In this document: piece after piece, positions 33,557 through 42,468 of the stretch
Layout of the letters: every line of letters begins with the position of its first letter
Position numbering within the stretch: position 1 is the stretch's first letter
DNA from: an uncultured Gemmiger sp.
Lineage (GTDB): Bacteria > Bacillota > Clostridia > Oscillospirales > Ruminococcaceae
Assembly: GCA_944386495.1 (NCBI GenBank)
Contig: CALXBE010000017.1
Span: 1 to 51,318 of the forward strand
Length of the DNA stretch: 51,318 bases
Direction of reading: 5' to 3'
Notes under the pieces: generated by a model
What the model was told of the DNA's origin: nothing
The model's database searches: none
What the model saw: only the letters and a program-made list of their open reading frames with translations
Position numbers and translations under genes: made by a program

Positions 33557-34495
33557 TTACTCCCCGGGCTTTTTGCAGCCGTGGTACGAAAGGGCCTGGT
33601 CGGCCCAGTTCATTACCGCCTGGCGGAGTTGGGCCACATTTTCAAACTTGTGGCTGGGCTCCAGATACCGGCAGAACTCCAGGGGCACTTCCTTGTCGTA
33701 AAGGTTCCCCTCATAGCCGGGGATAAAAGTCTCACAGCTGATGGAGGTGGGGTCGTCATTGACGGTGGGACGGCTGCCCAGCCCGGTAATGCTGGGTCTC
33801 CACTCTCCGTTCACCCTCACCCTGGTAATATAGATTCCCAGCCGGGGGATCTGAAATCCCTCCGGATATTTTTGGTTGATGGTGGGCATTCCCAGGGTCC
33901 GGCCCAGCTTCTGGCCGTGGACCACCGGGAAAAGGATCTGGTAGGGCCGGCCCAGCATGGCGGTGACCTGTTCCATCTCCCCTTCCTCCAGAGCCTTCCG
34001 GATCCGGGTGGAGCTGACGGTCCGGCCCTGGTACTCGGCCATGGGAACTACCCCCACCTGGATTTCCAAGGGTCCGCAGAGCTGCCGGAGAACTTCCACA
34101 TTCCCCGCCGCCTTTTTTCCGAAGGTAAAGTTTTCCCCGCAGAAGAGAGCCCGGGCATGATAGAGTTTCCCCATCATCTCCTCCACGAACTCCCGGGGAC
34201 TAAACCCGGCAATGGTCTCAAAGGAAGGTTCCAGGAAGTATTCCACTCCCAGTTCCTCCATCACCTGGTATTTCTGTTCCTGGGTCTGGAGCCGTTTTCC
34301 CTTCATGGTGCTGGACACCGGCAGATTGAAAGTAAACACTGCCGGGGCAAGCCCCTCTTTCCGGGCGGCTTCCACTGCATGGGACACCACCTGACGGTGG
34401 CCCAGGTGGACTCCATCAAAAAAGCCCATAGCCACCGCAGTATTGATTCCCTGGGGCAGTTCTTCCAGGGCATGGTAGATTTTAATGGCAGTCAC
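33557..34495 (-). CDS. ribF: Bifunctional riboflavin kinase/FAD synthetase
   Basis: A 312-residue enzyme that makes FMN and then FAD. The N-terminal adenylyltransferase domain shows AMGFFDGVHLGHRQVV (HxGH-type motif, near residues 22-37) and the downstream STRIRKALEEG. The C-terminal riboflavin kinase domain has GRTLGMPTINQKYP and the beta-barrel region GIYITRVRVNGEWRPSITGLGSRPT. It is of normal length. The start is a GTG that overlaps the truB stop as GTGA. It ends the run of coupled genes downstream of infB. Confidence 0.96.
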   Translation of the reverse strand: MTAIKIYHALEELPQGINTAVAMGFFDGVHLGHRQVVSHAVEAARKEGLAPAVFTFNLPVSSTMKGKRLQTQEQKYQVMEELGVEYFLEPSFETIAGFSPREFVEEMMGKLYHARALFCGENFTFGKKAAGNVEVLRQLCGPLEIQVGVVPMAEYQGRTVSSTRIRKALEEGEMEQVTAMLGRPYQILFPVVHGQKLGRTLGMPTINQKYPEGFQIPRLGIYITRVRVNGEWRPSITGLGSRPTVNDDPTSISCETFIPGYEGNLYDKEVPLEFCRYLEPSHKFENVAQLRQAVMNWADQALSYHGCKKPGE

Positions 34496-35370
34496 GCCCT
34501 TTCCACAAACAACTTTTCCACATTCAGCACCCCGCCGGTGACCCGGGCCGTGCCCAGAAAGTTTCCTTCCTGGTCCTGCACCCGATACCGGCCGTCCTGT
34601 GCTTTGTAATGGCTGGTGGGGCAGCCGTTCCGCAGGTGGGCCTCCACCCCTGGATTTACCCGGAGAAGGGGCAGGTGTGCAAAAACCGTTTCCAGGTCCA
34701 GCAGCAGCTCCTCTGCCCTGCCCTGACCGGCCAGCTCCAGAATTTCTTCCAGGGAATGGGACTGTTCCTGGGTGTACACCCCCGCCGCCGTCCGCCGCAG
34801 GGCGGTCATGGTGGCAGGACAGTCCAGGGCCGCCCCGATATCCTCCAGCAGGGTCCGGATATAGGTCCCCTTGCTGCAGGAAGCTTCCAGCAGGAATTCA
34901 TTGGGTCCCAGTTCTTCCAGGCAGGTGAGGGAGTAGACCCGGATGGTCCGGGCTTTCCGCTCCACCTCTTTTCCCTGGCGGGCCAGCTTATAAAGGGGCA
35001 CGCCCCCCACCTTGACGGCGCTGTACATGGGAGGCACCTGGCTCTGCTCCCCCAAAAAGGAGGGAAGCACCGATTCCAGCTCCTGCCGGGTGACAGTACA
35101 CTCCTTCTGGCGGACCGGGTTTCCGGTAATGTCCCCCGTGTCGGTGGCCAATCCGAACCGGACCGCCGCCCGGTAGGCCTTATCGTGGTTTTCCTGAAGG
35201 TCCACTGCCTTGCTGGCAGCCCCCACAAAGACCGGGAGCACCCCGGTAGCCATGGGGTCCAGAGTGCCGGAGTGGCCCAGCTTCCGGGTGCCCAGAGCAC
35301 CCCGCAGCTTGGCGATCACATCAAAGCTGGTCCAGCCCGAAGGCTTATCTACCACCAGGATTCCTCTCAT
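34492..35370 (-). CDS. truB: tRNA pseudouridine(55) synthase
   Basis: A 292-residue enzyme that makes pseudouridine 55 in the T arm of tRNA. Its family motifs are GILVVDKPSGWTSFDVI at the N-terminus, then KLGHSGTLDPMATGVLPV, which contains the catalytic aspartate (near residue 38). The C-terminal PUA-like part is present. Its ATG overlaps the stop of the DHH gene by four bases and its stop overlaps ribF. Confidence 0.96.
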   Translation of the reverse strand: MRGILVVDKPSGWTSFDVIAKLRGALGTRKLGHSGTLDPMATGVLPVFVGAASKAVDLQENHDKAYRAAVRFGLATDTGDITGNPVRQKECTVTRQELESVLPSFLGEQSQVPPMYSAVKVGGVPLYKLARQGKEVERKARTIRVYSLTCLEELGPNEFLLEASCSKGTYIRTLLEDIGAALDCPATMTALRRTAAGVYTQEQSHSLEEILELAGQGRAEELLLDLETVFAHLPLLRVNPGVEAHLRNGCPTSHYKAQDGRYRVQDQEGNFLGTARVTGGVLNVEKLFVERA

Positions 35371-36377
35371 ACTTCTTCCTGCTGCTCCGTCTGTTCCTCC
35401 TGCTGCCGGGCGGTGGCCGCCTCCAAAGCAGCGGTCACCTCCTGAATCAGCAGTTCCTTAATGCTTTCCTGACTTCCGTCCAGCTCACAGCCGGCGGCAC
35501 GGGCATGGCCGCCGCCCCCGAACCGGTTGGCGATGGCACAGGCGTCCACCAGCTTGGTGGTCCGGACGCTCACCTTGTAGCTGCCATAGGGCTGCTGGCG
35601 GAGGGTCAGACCCACCTGTACTCCTTCAATGCTCCGGGGCAGGCTGGTCAGGTCCTCCAGCTCAGCGGGGGCCACCCCGCTTTCCTGAATCTGCTCCTTG
35701 GTCAGGCAGACCATGGCGCAGGCTCCGTCCAGATAATATTCCAGGCTTTCCAGGGCCATCCGCTCGATTTCCAGCCGGGCGGTGGAACGGCTCTCAAAAA
35801 GGATCCCGTTAAGTTCCTCCACATTGGCCCCGGCTTCCATAAGCTGGGCGGCAATTCGGTGGGTCCGGGCGGTGGTGCTGCTGAACTTGAAGCAGCCTGT
35901 ATCGGTACTGATACCGGTATAAAGGCAGTCCGCCATCTGGGGAGTCAGCTCCACTTCCAGCTCCTGGGCCAGAAGGGTGATGATCTCCGCCGCAGCTGCA
36001 GCGGTGGGGTCCAGCACCGTCTCGTAGGCGTAGCCGGTATTCCCCCCATGATGGTCAATGCAGAGGTTGGGATTTTCGGAATACTCCAGCATGAGCTCCG
36101 ACTCTCCCAGCAGCTGAACGCTGGCCACATCCACCGCCACCACAAAATCCGGGTGGAACTGGCCCTCAAAGGGCTCGATATTCATGTAATCGTAGATTTC
36201 CGGGATAGGGTCGCCGCACAGAACCGCCGCCTGTTTTCCCAGACTGCGCAGAATCCATTGCAGGCCGCCCGCACACCCGATGGTATCTCCATCGGGATTT
36301 TTATGGGACAGGATCAGGATATTTTCCGCTTCCCGCAGTCGCTGGGCCGCAACCGCTAGGTCCACAAACTCAGTCAT
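35367..36377 (-). CDS. nrnA: DHH/DHHA1 phosphoesterase, NrnA-like oligoribonuclease
   Basis: A 336-residue enzyme of the DHH family that degrades short RNA pieces and pAp in Firmicutes. Visible motifs are LSHKNPDGDTIGCAGGL (near residue 24), DVASVQLLG and CIDHHGGNTGYA with the DHH triad. The C-terminal DHHA1 domain ends with FGGGGHARAAGCEL. The start is the ATG at 36375-36377 just after AAAGGAGG. It lies between rbfA and truB, the normal Firmicute place for nrnA. The symbol is by family and position. Confidence 0.92.
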   Translation of the reverse strand: MTEFVDLAVAAQRLREAENILILSHKNPDGDTIGCAGGLQWILRSLGKQAAVLCGDPIPEIYDYMNIEPFEGQFHPDFVVAVDVASVQLLGESELMLEYSENPNLCIDHHGGNTGYAYETVLDPTAAAAAEIITLLAQELEVELTPQMADCLYTGISTDTGCFKFSSTTARTHRIAAQLMEAGANVEELNGILFESRSTARLEIERMALESLEYYLDGACAMVCLTKEQIQESGVAPAELEDLTSLPRSIEGVQVGLTLRQQPYGSYKVSVRTTKLVDACAIANRFGGGGHARAAGCELDGSQESIKELLIQEVTAALEAATARQQEEQTEQQEEV

Positions 36378-36406
36378 TTCTTCCTCCTTTGACGGGGGGA
36401 AGAGGA

Positions 36407-36784
36407 TCACTCCTCTTCCTCGTCAGGTGTGTTGTCCTTGCTGATATTCAATCCATTCAGAATCTCGTTGATGTGGGCGGCATAGGCAGCGCCGTCATCT
36501 GCCACAAATTCCAGCCGGGGGGCCTTCCGGATGTGCATCCGGCGGCTCAGCTCGGTGCGGACATGTCCGCTGGCCTTCTGAAGGGCGGCCACCACCGGAG
36601 CGGTGCCCCCTTCCCGGCCCATTACGCTGATATATACCCGGGCCAGATCCAGATCGGGGGTCACATCCAGCCGGGTGACGGTGAGAAGTCCTCCCGTCAG
36701 GCGGGGGTCCTTCATCTGGTCAATGATGGCAATGACCTCCCGCTTCATATCCTGGGCCAAACGGCCCTGATTTTTACTGGGCAT
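36407..36784 (-). CDS. rbfA: Ribosome-binding factor A
   Basis: A 125-residue 30S maturation factor with one KH-like domain. Family features are the N-terminal RLAQDMKREVIAIIDQMKDPRL and, further on, RTELSRRMHIRKAPRLEFVADD. It sits between infB (18 bases away) and nrnA, as in most Firmicutes. The extreme C-terminus is acidic (DNTPDEEEE). Confidence 0.96.
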   Translation of the reverse strand: MPSKNQGRLAQDMKREVIAIIDQMKDPRLTGGLLTVTRLDVTPDLDLARVYISVMGREGGTAPVVAALQKASGHVRTELSRRMHIRKAPRLEFVADDGAAYAAHINEILNGLNISKDNTPDEEEE

Positions 36785-36802
36785 AGCAGTTACCTCCCCA
36801 GA

Positions 36803-39190
36803 TCAATCCCGGTATTCTTCCAGGATATATGCCTCGAAGATGTCCCCTTCTTTTACATCTGCGAACTTCTCCAGAGTCACGCCGCACTCAAAGCCTTCAG
36901 CCACTTCCTTGGCGTCGTCCTTGAACCGCTTCAGGCTGGCAATTTCATCCTCGGCGATGACGATACCGTCACGGACCACCCGAACCTTGCTGTTCCGGGT
37001 GATCTTGCCATGGGTAACACGGCAGCCGGCCACGGTGCCCACGCTGGAGATCTTGTAGACCTGCCGCACATCCAGGGTGCCCAGTTCCACTTCCCGAATC
37101 TTGGGAGCCAGCATACCTTTCATAGCATCGGTCACATCGTTGATGGCATCATAGATAACACGGTACATCCGCATTTCCACCTCGGCCTGGGCAGCTTCTG
37201 CCTTGGCCACGGCGTCAGGACGGACATTGAAGCCGATGATGATGGCTCCGGAGGCGTTGGCCAGCATAACATCGCTCTTGCTGATGCCGCCCACCCCTGC
37301 GTGGATGACCCGTACCCGGACTTCCTCGTTGCTGATTTTTTCCAGGCTCTGCTTCACAGCCTCGGCGCTGCCCTGTACATCAGCCTTGACCACAATGGGC
37401 AGTTCCTTCCGGTCGCCCTCGGCGATCTGGCTGAACAGGTTATCCAGGGTGACCTTGGTGTAAGCGGCGAACTTCTTCTCCTTGGCCTCAGCGATACGCT
37501 GATCGGCCAGTTCACGGGCCAGGCGCTCGTCCTCTACGGCCTCAAAGCTGTCGCCGGCCTCGGGCACTTCGGTCAGGCCGGTGATCTCCACGGGAGTGGA
37601 GGGGCCTGCCTCCTCAATGAACTGACCCTTGTCGCTCCGCATGGTCCGTACACGGCCCACAGCGGTGCCGGCAATGATAATGTCGCCCTTGTGGAGGGTA
37701 CCGTTCTGAACCAGCACAGTGGCCACGGGGCCCTGGCCCTTATCCAGACGGGCTTCCACCACGGCGCCCTTGGCACGGCGGTTGGGGTTGGCCTTCAGTT
37801 CCATGAACTCGGCTTCCAAGGCGACCCGCTCCAGCAGGTCGTTGATGCCCATGCCGGTGAGGGCGGAAACAGGGATGCAGGCCACATCGCCGCCCCAGTC
37901 CTCGCTGATGATCTCGTACTGGGTCAGCTGCTCCTTTACCCGCTCCGGGTTGGCGGTGGGCTTATCCATCTTGTTGATGGCTACAATGACCTTTACGCCG
38001 GCAGCCTTGGCATGGTTGATGGACTCAATGGTCTGGGGCATAATGCCGTCATCGGCGGCAACCACCAGGATGGCAATATCGGTCATGTTGGCGCCCCGGG
38101 CCCGCATGCTGGTGAAGGCTTCGTGGCCGGGAGTATCCAGGAAGGTGATCACATCGTCGTTGATCTTGACCTGGTAGGCGCCGATGGCCTGGGTAATGCC
38201 GCCGGCTTCTCCGGCGGTCACATTGGTCTTCCGGATAGCATCCAGAATAGAGGTCTTGCCGTGGTCAACATGGCCCATGACCACCACAACAGGAGGCCGG
38301 GTCTGGAGGGAAGCGGCATCGTCCTCCTCCACCTGGAACAGACGCTCCTCGATGGAAACATGGACTTCCCGCTCCACCTTGGCGTGGAACTCGTCGGCAA
38401 TGAGGGCGGCGGTGTCAAAATCCACCACATCGGAAATGGCGTGCATTTCGCCCATCATCATGAACTTCTTGATGACCTCGGCGGCAGTCTTCTTCAGACG
38501 GGAAGCCAGCTCGCCCACGGTGATCTCGTCAGGCAGAGTGATCTTGAGCTGGGCGTTCCGGGCTTTCTCCAGCTGGATGCGCTGGAGCCGCTCGGCCTCG
38601 GTCTCCCGGCGGCTCTTGAACTTGTCGTTCCGCTTGTTGTTCCGGTTGGTGAACTTCTGCTTGTTGCCGCTGGGCTGGTTCCGGCGCTTATCCATGCCGC
38701 CCTTGCTGGCAGCCATATCGGTGTAACGCTCGTTGAACTTATCCAGGTTCACATCCACGGTACGGGTGTCCACAGTCACCTGCTGGCGCTGAACCTCCAC
38801 CACCTGGGTGGGCTCAGAGGCAGCCTCGCTTCCGGCCAGCTCATGAAGGCTGACGGACTGGTTGGACTGGTGCTTCTTGGGGCTCTCCTTGGGCTGGGTC
38901 TTTTTGGGTTCAGCCTTCTTCTGGGGAGCGGGAGCGGCTTTCTTGGGCTCTGCCTTGGGAGCAGGCTGGGGTTTGGGCTCCTCTTTCTTGGCGGAGTTCA
39001 GGTAAGCGGTGAGATCGGTCTCGCTGTTGGCGGTGGTGAGCAGATCGAACAGCAGGTTCATCTGGCTCTCCTCCAGGCTGGAGCCGGTCTTAACGGTATT
39101 GTCGCCGGCGGCATTCATCTGTTCCACCAGCTTTTTGGCAGGAAGGCCCAAAGCCTTTGCCACATCAGAGATTTTATATTTAATGGTCAT
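36803..39190 (-). CDS. infB: Translation initiation factor IF-2
   Basis: A 795-residue GTPase that brings initiator tRNA to the ribosome. It starts with an IF2_N domain ([21 protein letters not shown]), has a Lys/Pro/Ala-rich linker to about residue 200, a second IF2_N domain and the G domain. The GTP motifs are [17 protein letters not shown] and NKMDKP (about residues 305-420). Domains II to IV fill the rest. The start overlaps the stop of ylxQ by ATGA. Confidence 0.97.
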   Translation of the reverse strand: MTIKYKISDVAKALGLPAKKLVEQMNAAGDNTVKTGSSLEESQMNLLFDLLTTANSETDLTAYLNSAKKEEPKPQPAPKAEPKKAAPAPQKKAEPKKTQPKESPKKHQSNQSVSLHELAGSEAASEPTQVVEVQRQQVTVDTRTVDVNLDKFNERYTDMAASKGGMDKRRNQPSGNKQKFTNRNNKRNDKFKSRRETEAERLQRIQLEKARNAQLKITLPDEITVGELASRLKKTAAEVIKKFMMMGEMHAISDVVDFDTAALIADEFHAKVEREVHVSIEERLFQVEEDDAASLQTRPPVVVVMGHVDHGKTSILDAIRKTNVTAGEAGGITQAIGAYQVKINDDVITFLDTPGHEAFTSMRARGANMTDIAILVVAADDGIMPQTIESINHAKAAGVKVIVAINKMDKPTANPERVKEQLTQYEIISEDWGGDVACIPVSALTGMGINDLLERVALEAEFMELKANPNRRAKGAVVEARLDKGQGPVATVLVQNGTLHKGDIIIAGTAVGRVRTMRSDKGQFIEEAGPSTPVEITGLTEVPEAGDSFEAVEDERLARELADQRIAEAKEKKFAAYTKVTLDNLFSQIAEGDRKELPIVVKADVQGSAEAVKQSLEKISNEEVRVRVIHAGVGGISKSDVMLANASGAIIIGFNVRPDAVAKAEAAQAEVEMRMYRVIYDAINDVTDAMKGMLAPKIREVELGTLDVRQVYKISSVGTVAGCRVTHGKITRNSKVRVVRDGIVIAEDEIASLKRFKDDAKEVAEGFECGVTLEKFADVKEGDIFEAYILEEYRD

Positions 39191-39540
39191 TCGCTCTTAT
39201 CCTCCTGGTTTGGTATTTGGGCAGCTGCTGCGGCTGCGGATTTGAGAAGGGCATTTTTGCAGAGGGCTGCCAGATTGGAATCCAGCACTCCCAGCACACC
39301 CACCGGCTTACGGGCAAATCCCGCCAGCTGGGCTTGAGTCAAAGGAGTGGGGATCATCTCCACCAGGTCCTGGCAATACAGCTCTACCCTCTTCTGGGTC
39401 TTGGGGCTCAGGTCGGCAGCGGTAAGGACCAGAAACGCCTTACCGGACAGGACCTGATCCTTTACCGGGTCAAATCCCATGGCCAGTTTTCCTGCCTTCC
39501 GGGTCAGGGACAAAGCCCCGTACAATGGGTCCTGTGCCAT
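39187..39540 (-). CDS. ylxQ: L7Ae-family ribosomal protein-like RNA-binding protein (YlxQ)
   Basis: A 117-residue member of the L7Ae/L30e/Gadd45 family. It has the typical [42 protein letters not shown] core and the C-terminal ILGV-like [14 protein letters not shown] segment. YlxQ proteins are encoded in the nusA-infB operon and probably bind a K-turn RNA; the target is not established. The last four bases overlap infB. Confidence 0.92.
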   Translation of the reverse strand: MAQDPLYGALSLTRKAGKLAMGFDPVKDQVLSGKAFLVLTAADLSPKTQKRVELYCQDLVEMIPTPLTQAQLAGFARKPVGVLGVLDSNLAALCKNALLKSAAAAAAQIPNQEDKSE

Positions 39541-39543
39541 GGC

Positions 39544-39831
39544 TTATTCCTCCCTTTCCCCGGAGGGCAGCGCTGCGATCTGCTCCTCCAGCTGAGCATA
39601 AATCTCCGGAGGAATCTCCCGGTCCAGCGCCCGCTCCAGCCGCTTGGCTTTCCGGGCCTTGGTCAGGCATTCTACCTTGGGGCAGATGTAAGCCCCACGG
39701 CCGGGCATTTTCCCCCGGCTGTCCAGGGAGATCTCTCCCTGGGGGCTGCGGACCACCCGCACCAGCTCCCGCTTGGGTTTTCCCTCATTGCAGCCAAGGC
39801 AATGACGGACAGGAATCTTCTTTTGCTGCAC
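39544..39831 (-). CDS. ylxR: YlxR family RNA-binding protein (RnpM)
   Basis: A 95-residue basic protein of the YlxR family, which has been renamed RnpM in B. subtilis because it modulates RNase P. The conserved features are VRHCLGCNEGKPKRELVRVVR and PGRGAYICPKVECL. The start is the GTG at 39829-39831, placed eight bases after AAAAGGAGG; the frame stays open for eight more codons to a TTG, but the ribosome site would then be inside the gene. It lies between nusA and ylxQ. Confidence 0.92.
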   Translation of the reverse strand: MQQKKIPVRHCLGCNEGKPKRELVRVVRSPQGEISLDSRGKMPGRGAYICPKVECLTKARKAKRLERALDREIPPEIYAQLEEQIAALPSGEREE

Positions 39832-39868
39832 CCCGCAGACCTCCTTTTCCCTCAATAATGCTTACTTC

Positions 39869-40933
39869 TCAGGCTTCGTCCTCGCCGTAGTAGCCGGACT
39901 CAGGATGAATATCGATCTTATAGCCGGTCAGCTTGACGCAGAGCCGTACATTCTGGCCCCGGTTGCCGATGGCCAGGCTCAGCTGCTGATCGGGAACAGT
40001 GACCCGGCAGCTCTTGGTCTCGGGGTCCAGGATCTCCACCTTGACCACCTTGGCAGGGCTGAGAGCAGCGCTGATGAACTCTTCAATGTTCTCGCTCCAC
40101 TTGACGATGTCGATCTTCTCACCGCCCAGCTCTTCCACGATCTTGGCCACACGGGTGCCGTGGGCACCAATGCAGGCGCCTACAGGGTCCACATTGGGGT
40201 CCTTGCTGGCCACTGCCATCTTGGTGCGGGCGCCGGCTTCCCGGCTGATGGCCTTGATTTCCACGGTGCCCTCGAAGATTTCGGGGACTTCCATTTCAAA
40301 CATCCGCTTGACCAGGCCGTGATGGGTCCGGCTGATCATGATCTTGGGACCCCGTTCGGTCTCGGCCACATCCACCACATATACCTGAAGGGTCTGGCCC
40401 TCGTAGTATTCTTCGCCGGGGATCTGCTCGTTCCGGGGCAGGATCACATTGCCGCCCTTGCCCAGGTCCAGGCTGACCAGGCCGCGCTCGGCATCCACAT
40501 TGACCACGGTGCCGGTGATGATCTCATGGCTCTTGGACTGCATCTCATTGTACTGCTGGTTCCGCTCGGCATCCCGGATTCCCTGCCGGATAACATGCTT
40601 GGCGGTCTGGGCAGCGATACGGCCGAAGTCCTTGGTCTTGAGCTTGGTCACCATCCGCTGGCCTGCCTTGTAGGTCTTCCGGACCCGCTGGGCATCTTCC
40701 ACGGATACCTGGGTGTGGGGGTTCTCAACTTCCTCCACAATATCCCGGACCAGGCTGGCGGAGAACTTGCCGGCCTCGGGATCGATCTCTACCAGAACAT
40801 TATCGTCCTCTACCCCGCAGTTCTTCTTTACAGCCAGCACCACGGCAGCCCGGATCTTCTCCACCAGGTAGTCCACCGAGATACCCCGTTCCTGACAAAG
40901 GGCAGTCAGGGCGTCAAAAAACTCTTGATTCAT
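39869..40933 (-). CDS. nusA: Transcription termination/antitermination protein NusA
   Basis: A 354-residue RNA polymerase-binding factor. The N-terminal domain (about 1-125) begins MNQEFFDALTALCQERGIS; an S1 domain follows (ITGTVVNVDAERGLVSLDLG) and then two KH domains (VGACIGAHGTRVAKIVEELGGEKIDIV and LAIGNRGQNVRLCVKLTGYKIDI). It is the short Firmicute form without the acidic repeats of enterobacteria. AGGAGG lies upstream of the ATG. It follows rimP after 41 bases. Confidence 0.97.
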   Translation of the reverse strand: MNQEFFDALTALCQERGISVDYLVEKIRAAVVLAVKKNCGVEDDNVLVEIDPEAGKFSASLVRDIVEEVENPHTQVSVEDAQRVRKTYKAGQRMVTKLKTKDFGRIAAQTAKHVIRQGIRDAERNQQYNEMQSKSHEIITGTVVNVDAERGLVSLDLGKGGNVILPRNEQIPGEEYYEGQTLQVYVVDVAETERGPKIMISRTHHGLVKRMFEMEVPEIFEGTVEIKAISREAGARTKMAVASKDPNVDPVGACIGAHGTRVAKIVEELGGEKIDIVKWSENIEEFISAALSPAKVVKVEILDPETKSCRVTVPDQQLSLAIGNRGQNVRLCVKLTGYKIDIHPESGYYGEDEA

Positions 40934-40974
40934 TTTGGGAATTCCTCCTAGATTTTCATATTCGATTCAGGTTA

Positions 40975-41466
40975 TCAAAACAAATCCCGGTCGTCGCAGA
41001 GCTTTACAAAGCTGGCGGCGGTATAGGGGAAGGTCTTTTCCCCTTGGGGAGTATCCAGGGTAAAGCCCTGGCCGTCGGCGGCAGTGAGGGTTCCCTCATA
41101 CTCCCGCTGTCCGGACTCATCAGGGCGGATCAGCCGCACTGCCAGGGGCTGGCCCATGCAGGCTGTGTAATGGGCCGGGCGGGTCAGGCGACGGCCCAGT
41201 CCCGGGCTTCCCACCTCCAGATAATAGCTCTGGTCAATGGGGTCCTCCCGGTCCAGAATGGGGTCAATGGCCCGGCTGAATGCCTCGCAGGTATCTGTGT
41301 CCAGATATCCGCCGGGGCGCTGAATCAGCACCCGCAAAAACCAGTCGGGGCCCTCCTTCTCAAACCGAACGTCCCAAATCTCCAGACCCATCTCCTGGGC
41401 TACCGGAGCTACCAGCTGTTCCACCACCGCAGCGGTGGAGCCTGCGCTGTGATTGCTTTTTGCCAC
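40975..41466 (-). CDS. rimP: Ribosome maturation factor RimP
   Basis: A 163-residue 30S assembly factor, first gene of the nusA-infB operon. Family features are VEQLVAPVAQEMGLEIWDVRFEKEGPDWFLRVLI, then EAFSRAIDPILD and YYLEVGSPGLGRRLT. The start is a GTG at 41464-41466 with AAAGGAGG just upstream. A structured leader with a small hairpin precedes it. Confidence 0.96.
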   Translation of the reverse strand: MAKSNHSAGSTAAVVEQLVAPVAQEMGLEIWDVRFEKEGPDWFLRVLIQRPGGYLDTDTCEAFSRAIDPILDREDPIDQSYYLEVGSPGLGRRLTRPAHYTACMGQPLAVRLIRPDESGQREYEGTLTAADGQGFTLDTPQGEKTFPYTAASFVKLCDDRDLF

Positions 41467-41499
41467 GGGACTTCCTCCTTTCTCTCAAGACAAACAAGA

Positions 41500-41523
41500 A
41501 AAGCGGACCTTGCGGCCCACTTT
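41500..41523 (-). promoter_or_regulatory. Leader hairpin before rimP, possible attenuator
   Basis: On the minus strand AAAGTGGGCC, loop GCAA (a GNRA tetraloop), GGTCCGCTTT, then TTCTTGTTTGTCTT. The stem has ten pairs with one G-T and one mismatch. With the U-rich tail it may end some transcripts before the nusA operon. Confidence 0.5.
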
Positions 41524-41554
41524 CCTTTTACCTTACATTTACTTAACTTTACTT

Positions 41555-41582
41555 AGTATACCATGCTTTTTGGAAAATGCAA
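41555..41582 (-). promoter_or_regulatory. Promoter of the rimP-nusA-infB operon
   Basis: On the minus strand TTGCAT (41577-41582), 16 bases, TGG plus TATACT (41555-41560), an extended -10. The leader is about 80 bases. Confidence 0.75.
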
Positions 41583-41632
41583 CCCCTTTTTCCGGGGTCA
41601 GGAGGCCAAAATCCCCCAAATCAAGCCTTTTT

Positions 41633-42406
41633 TTACTGATAGGTCACAAAACCGTTCAGTTCATCCGGCTCTACAATTCCCATAGCATCCGCCTTGGCCC
41701 GGAGTGCAGCATACAGCTCCGCCAGGGTAGCATTCAGGTACACCATAACAGGCAGGCCCAGGATAGTAGTGAAGCTGATGAAGTCCAGGAAGGGAATCAC
41801 TTCCAGAATTTCTCCGGCCAGAGCAGCCAGAAGTGCCCACCCCAGGAAAGAGAGCTCCAGCACAAAGGTTGCCCATTTTTCCCCATCCATCATCTGACGG
41901 CTGAGCTGCTGGGCCCGGTTTGCCTCCATGTAGGGATTCTCAGCCAGCAGGTAAGGCACCATGTAATACTGGTAGGCCTTGACAATGCCGGGCACCACAA
42001 GAAGAAGGCTCCAAAGGAAAATCTTTACGCCGGTGATGAACTGGACCCAGAGGATGTTTCCGTATCCATCCCGGAACACAGAGAACAGGGTATCCAAAGG
42101 CGGTTCCCCCTGACGGCTTTCCATCAGGTAGCGGATGTAGCCCACCTGGAGAGGCAGCCCCACAAAAAACATCAGCAGTCCGCCTGCAATGCCCAGGGTC
42201 GCCACTTTTCCCATCCACTGGCTACCCACCAGCCGAATCTGGAAAATGCCTGCCACCACAATGTCTGCAAACCGGTACTCTGCGTTATAGGTCACCGAAA
42301 ATCCGTTGAGGGCTTCGTAAATCAATGCTGCCAGAATCAGGATGACCCAGCCCCGCCGGGCGATCACATTCTTTGCGTTGCTTTTCAAGAGTCTTCTGTT
42401 CCACAT
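41633..42406 (-). CDS. DUF975 family membrane protein
   Basis: A 257-residue membrane protein of the DUF975 family. It starts with the family's LKSNAKNVIARRGW motif, has five or six membrane helices, and keeps VVPGIVKAYQYYMVPYLLAENP and QLSRQMMDGEKWATFVLELSFLGW. The function of this family is unknown. It has its own promoter and AAAGGAGG nine bases before the ATG. No clear terminator separates it from the rimP promoter; a small ACCCC/GGGGT hairpin at 41582-41600 may serve. Confidence 0.9.
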   Translation of the reverse strand: MWNRRLLKSNAKNVIARRGWVILILAALIYEALNGFSVTYNAEYRFADIVVAGIFQIRLVGSQWMGKVATLGIAGGLLMFFVGLPLQVGYIRYLMESRQGEPPLDTLFSVFRDGYGNILWVQFITGVKIFLWSLLLVVPGIVKAYQYYMVPYLLAENPYMEANRAQQLSRQMMDGEKWATFVLELSFLGWALLAALAGEILEVIPFLDFISFTTILGLPVMVYLNATLAELYAALRAKADAMGIVEPDELNGFVTYQ

Positions 42407-42439
42407 AAGGGCCAGCCTCCTTTACTCTTCTTTTCCCCC

Positions 42440-42468
42440 AGCATACCATATCGGCAAGGTTACTGCAA
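42440..42468 (-). promoter_or_regulatory. Promoter of the DUF975 gene
   Basis: On the minus strand TTGCAG (42463-42468), 17 bases, TGG plus TATGCT (42440-42445). The -35 lies within the last codons of the aminopeptidase gene. Confidence 0.65.

Noticed and set aside
36389-39337. Plus-strand open frame of almost 3 kb opposite infB and rbfA
   Set aside because: infB and rbfA are unmistakable; the opposite frame is Gly/His/Leu-rich with no ribosome site.
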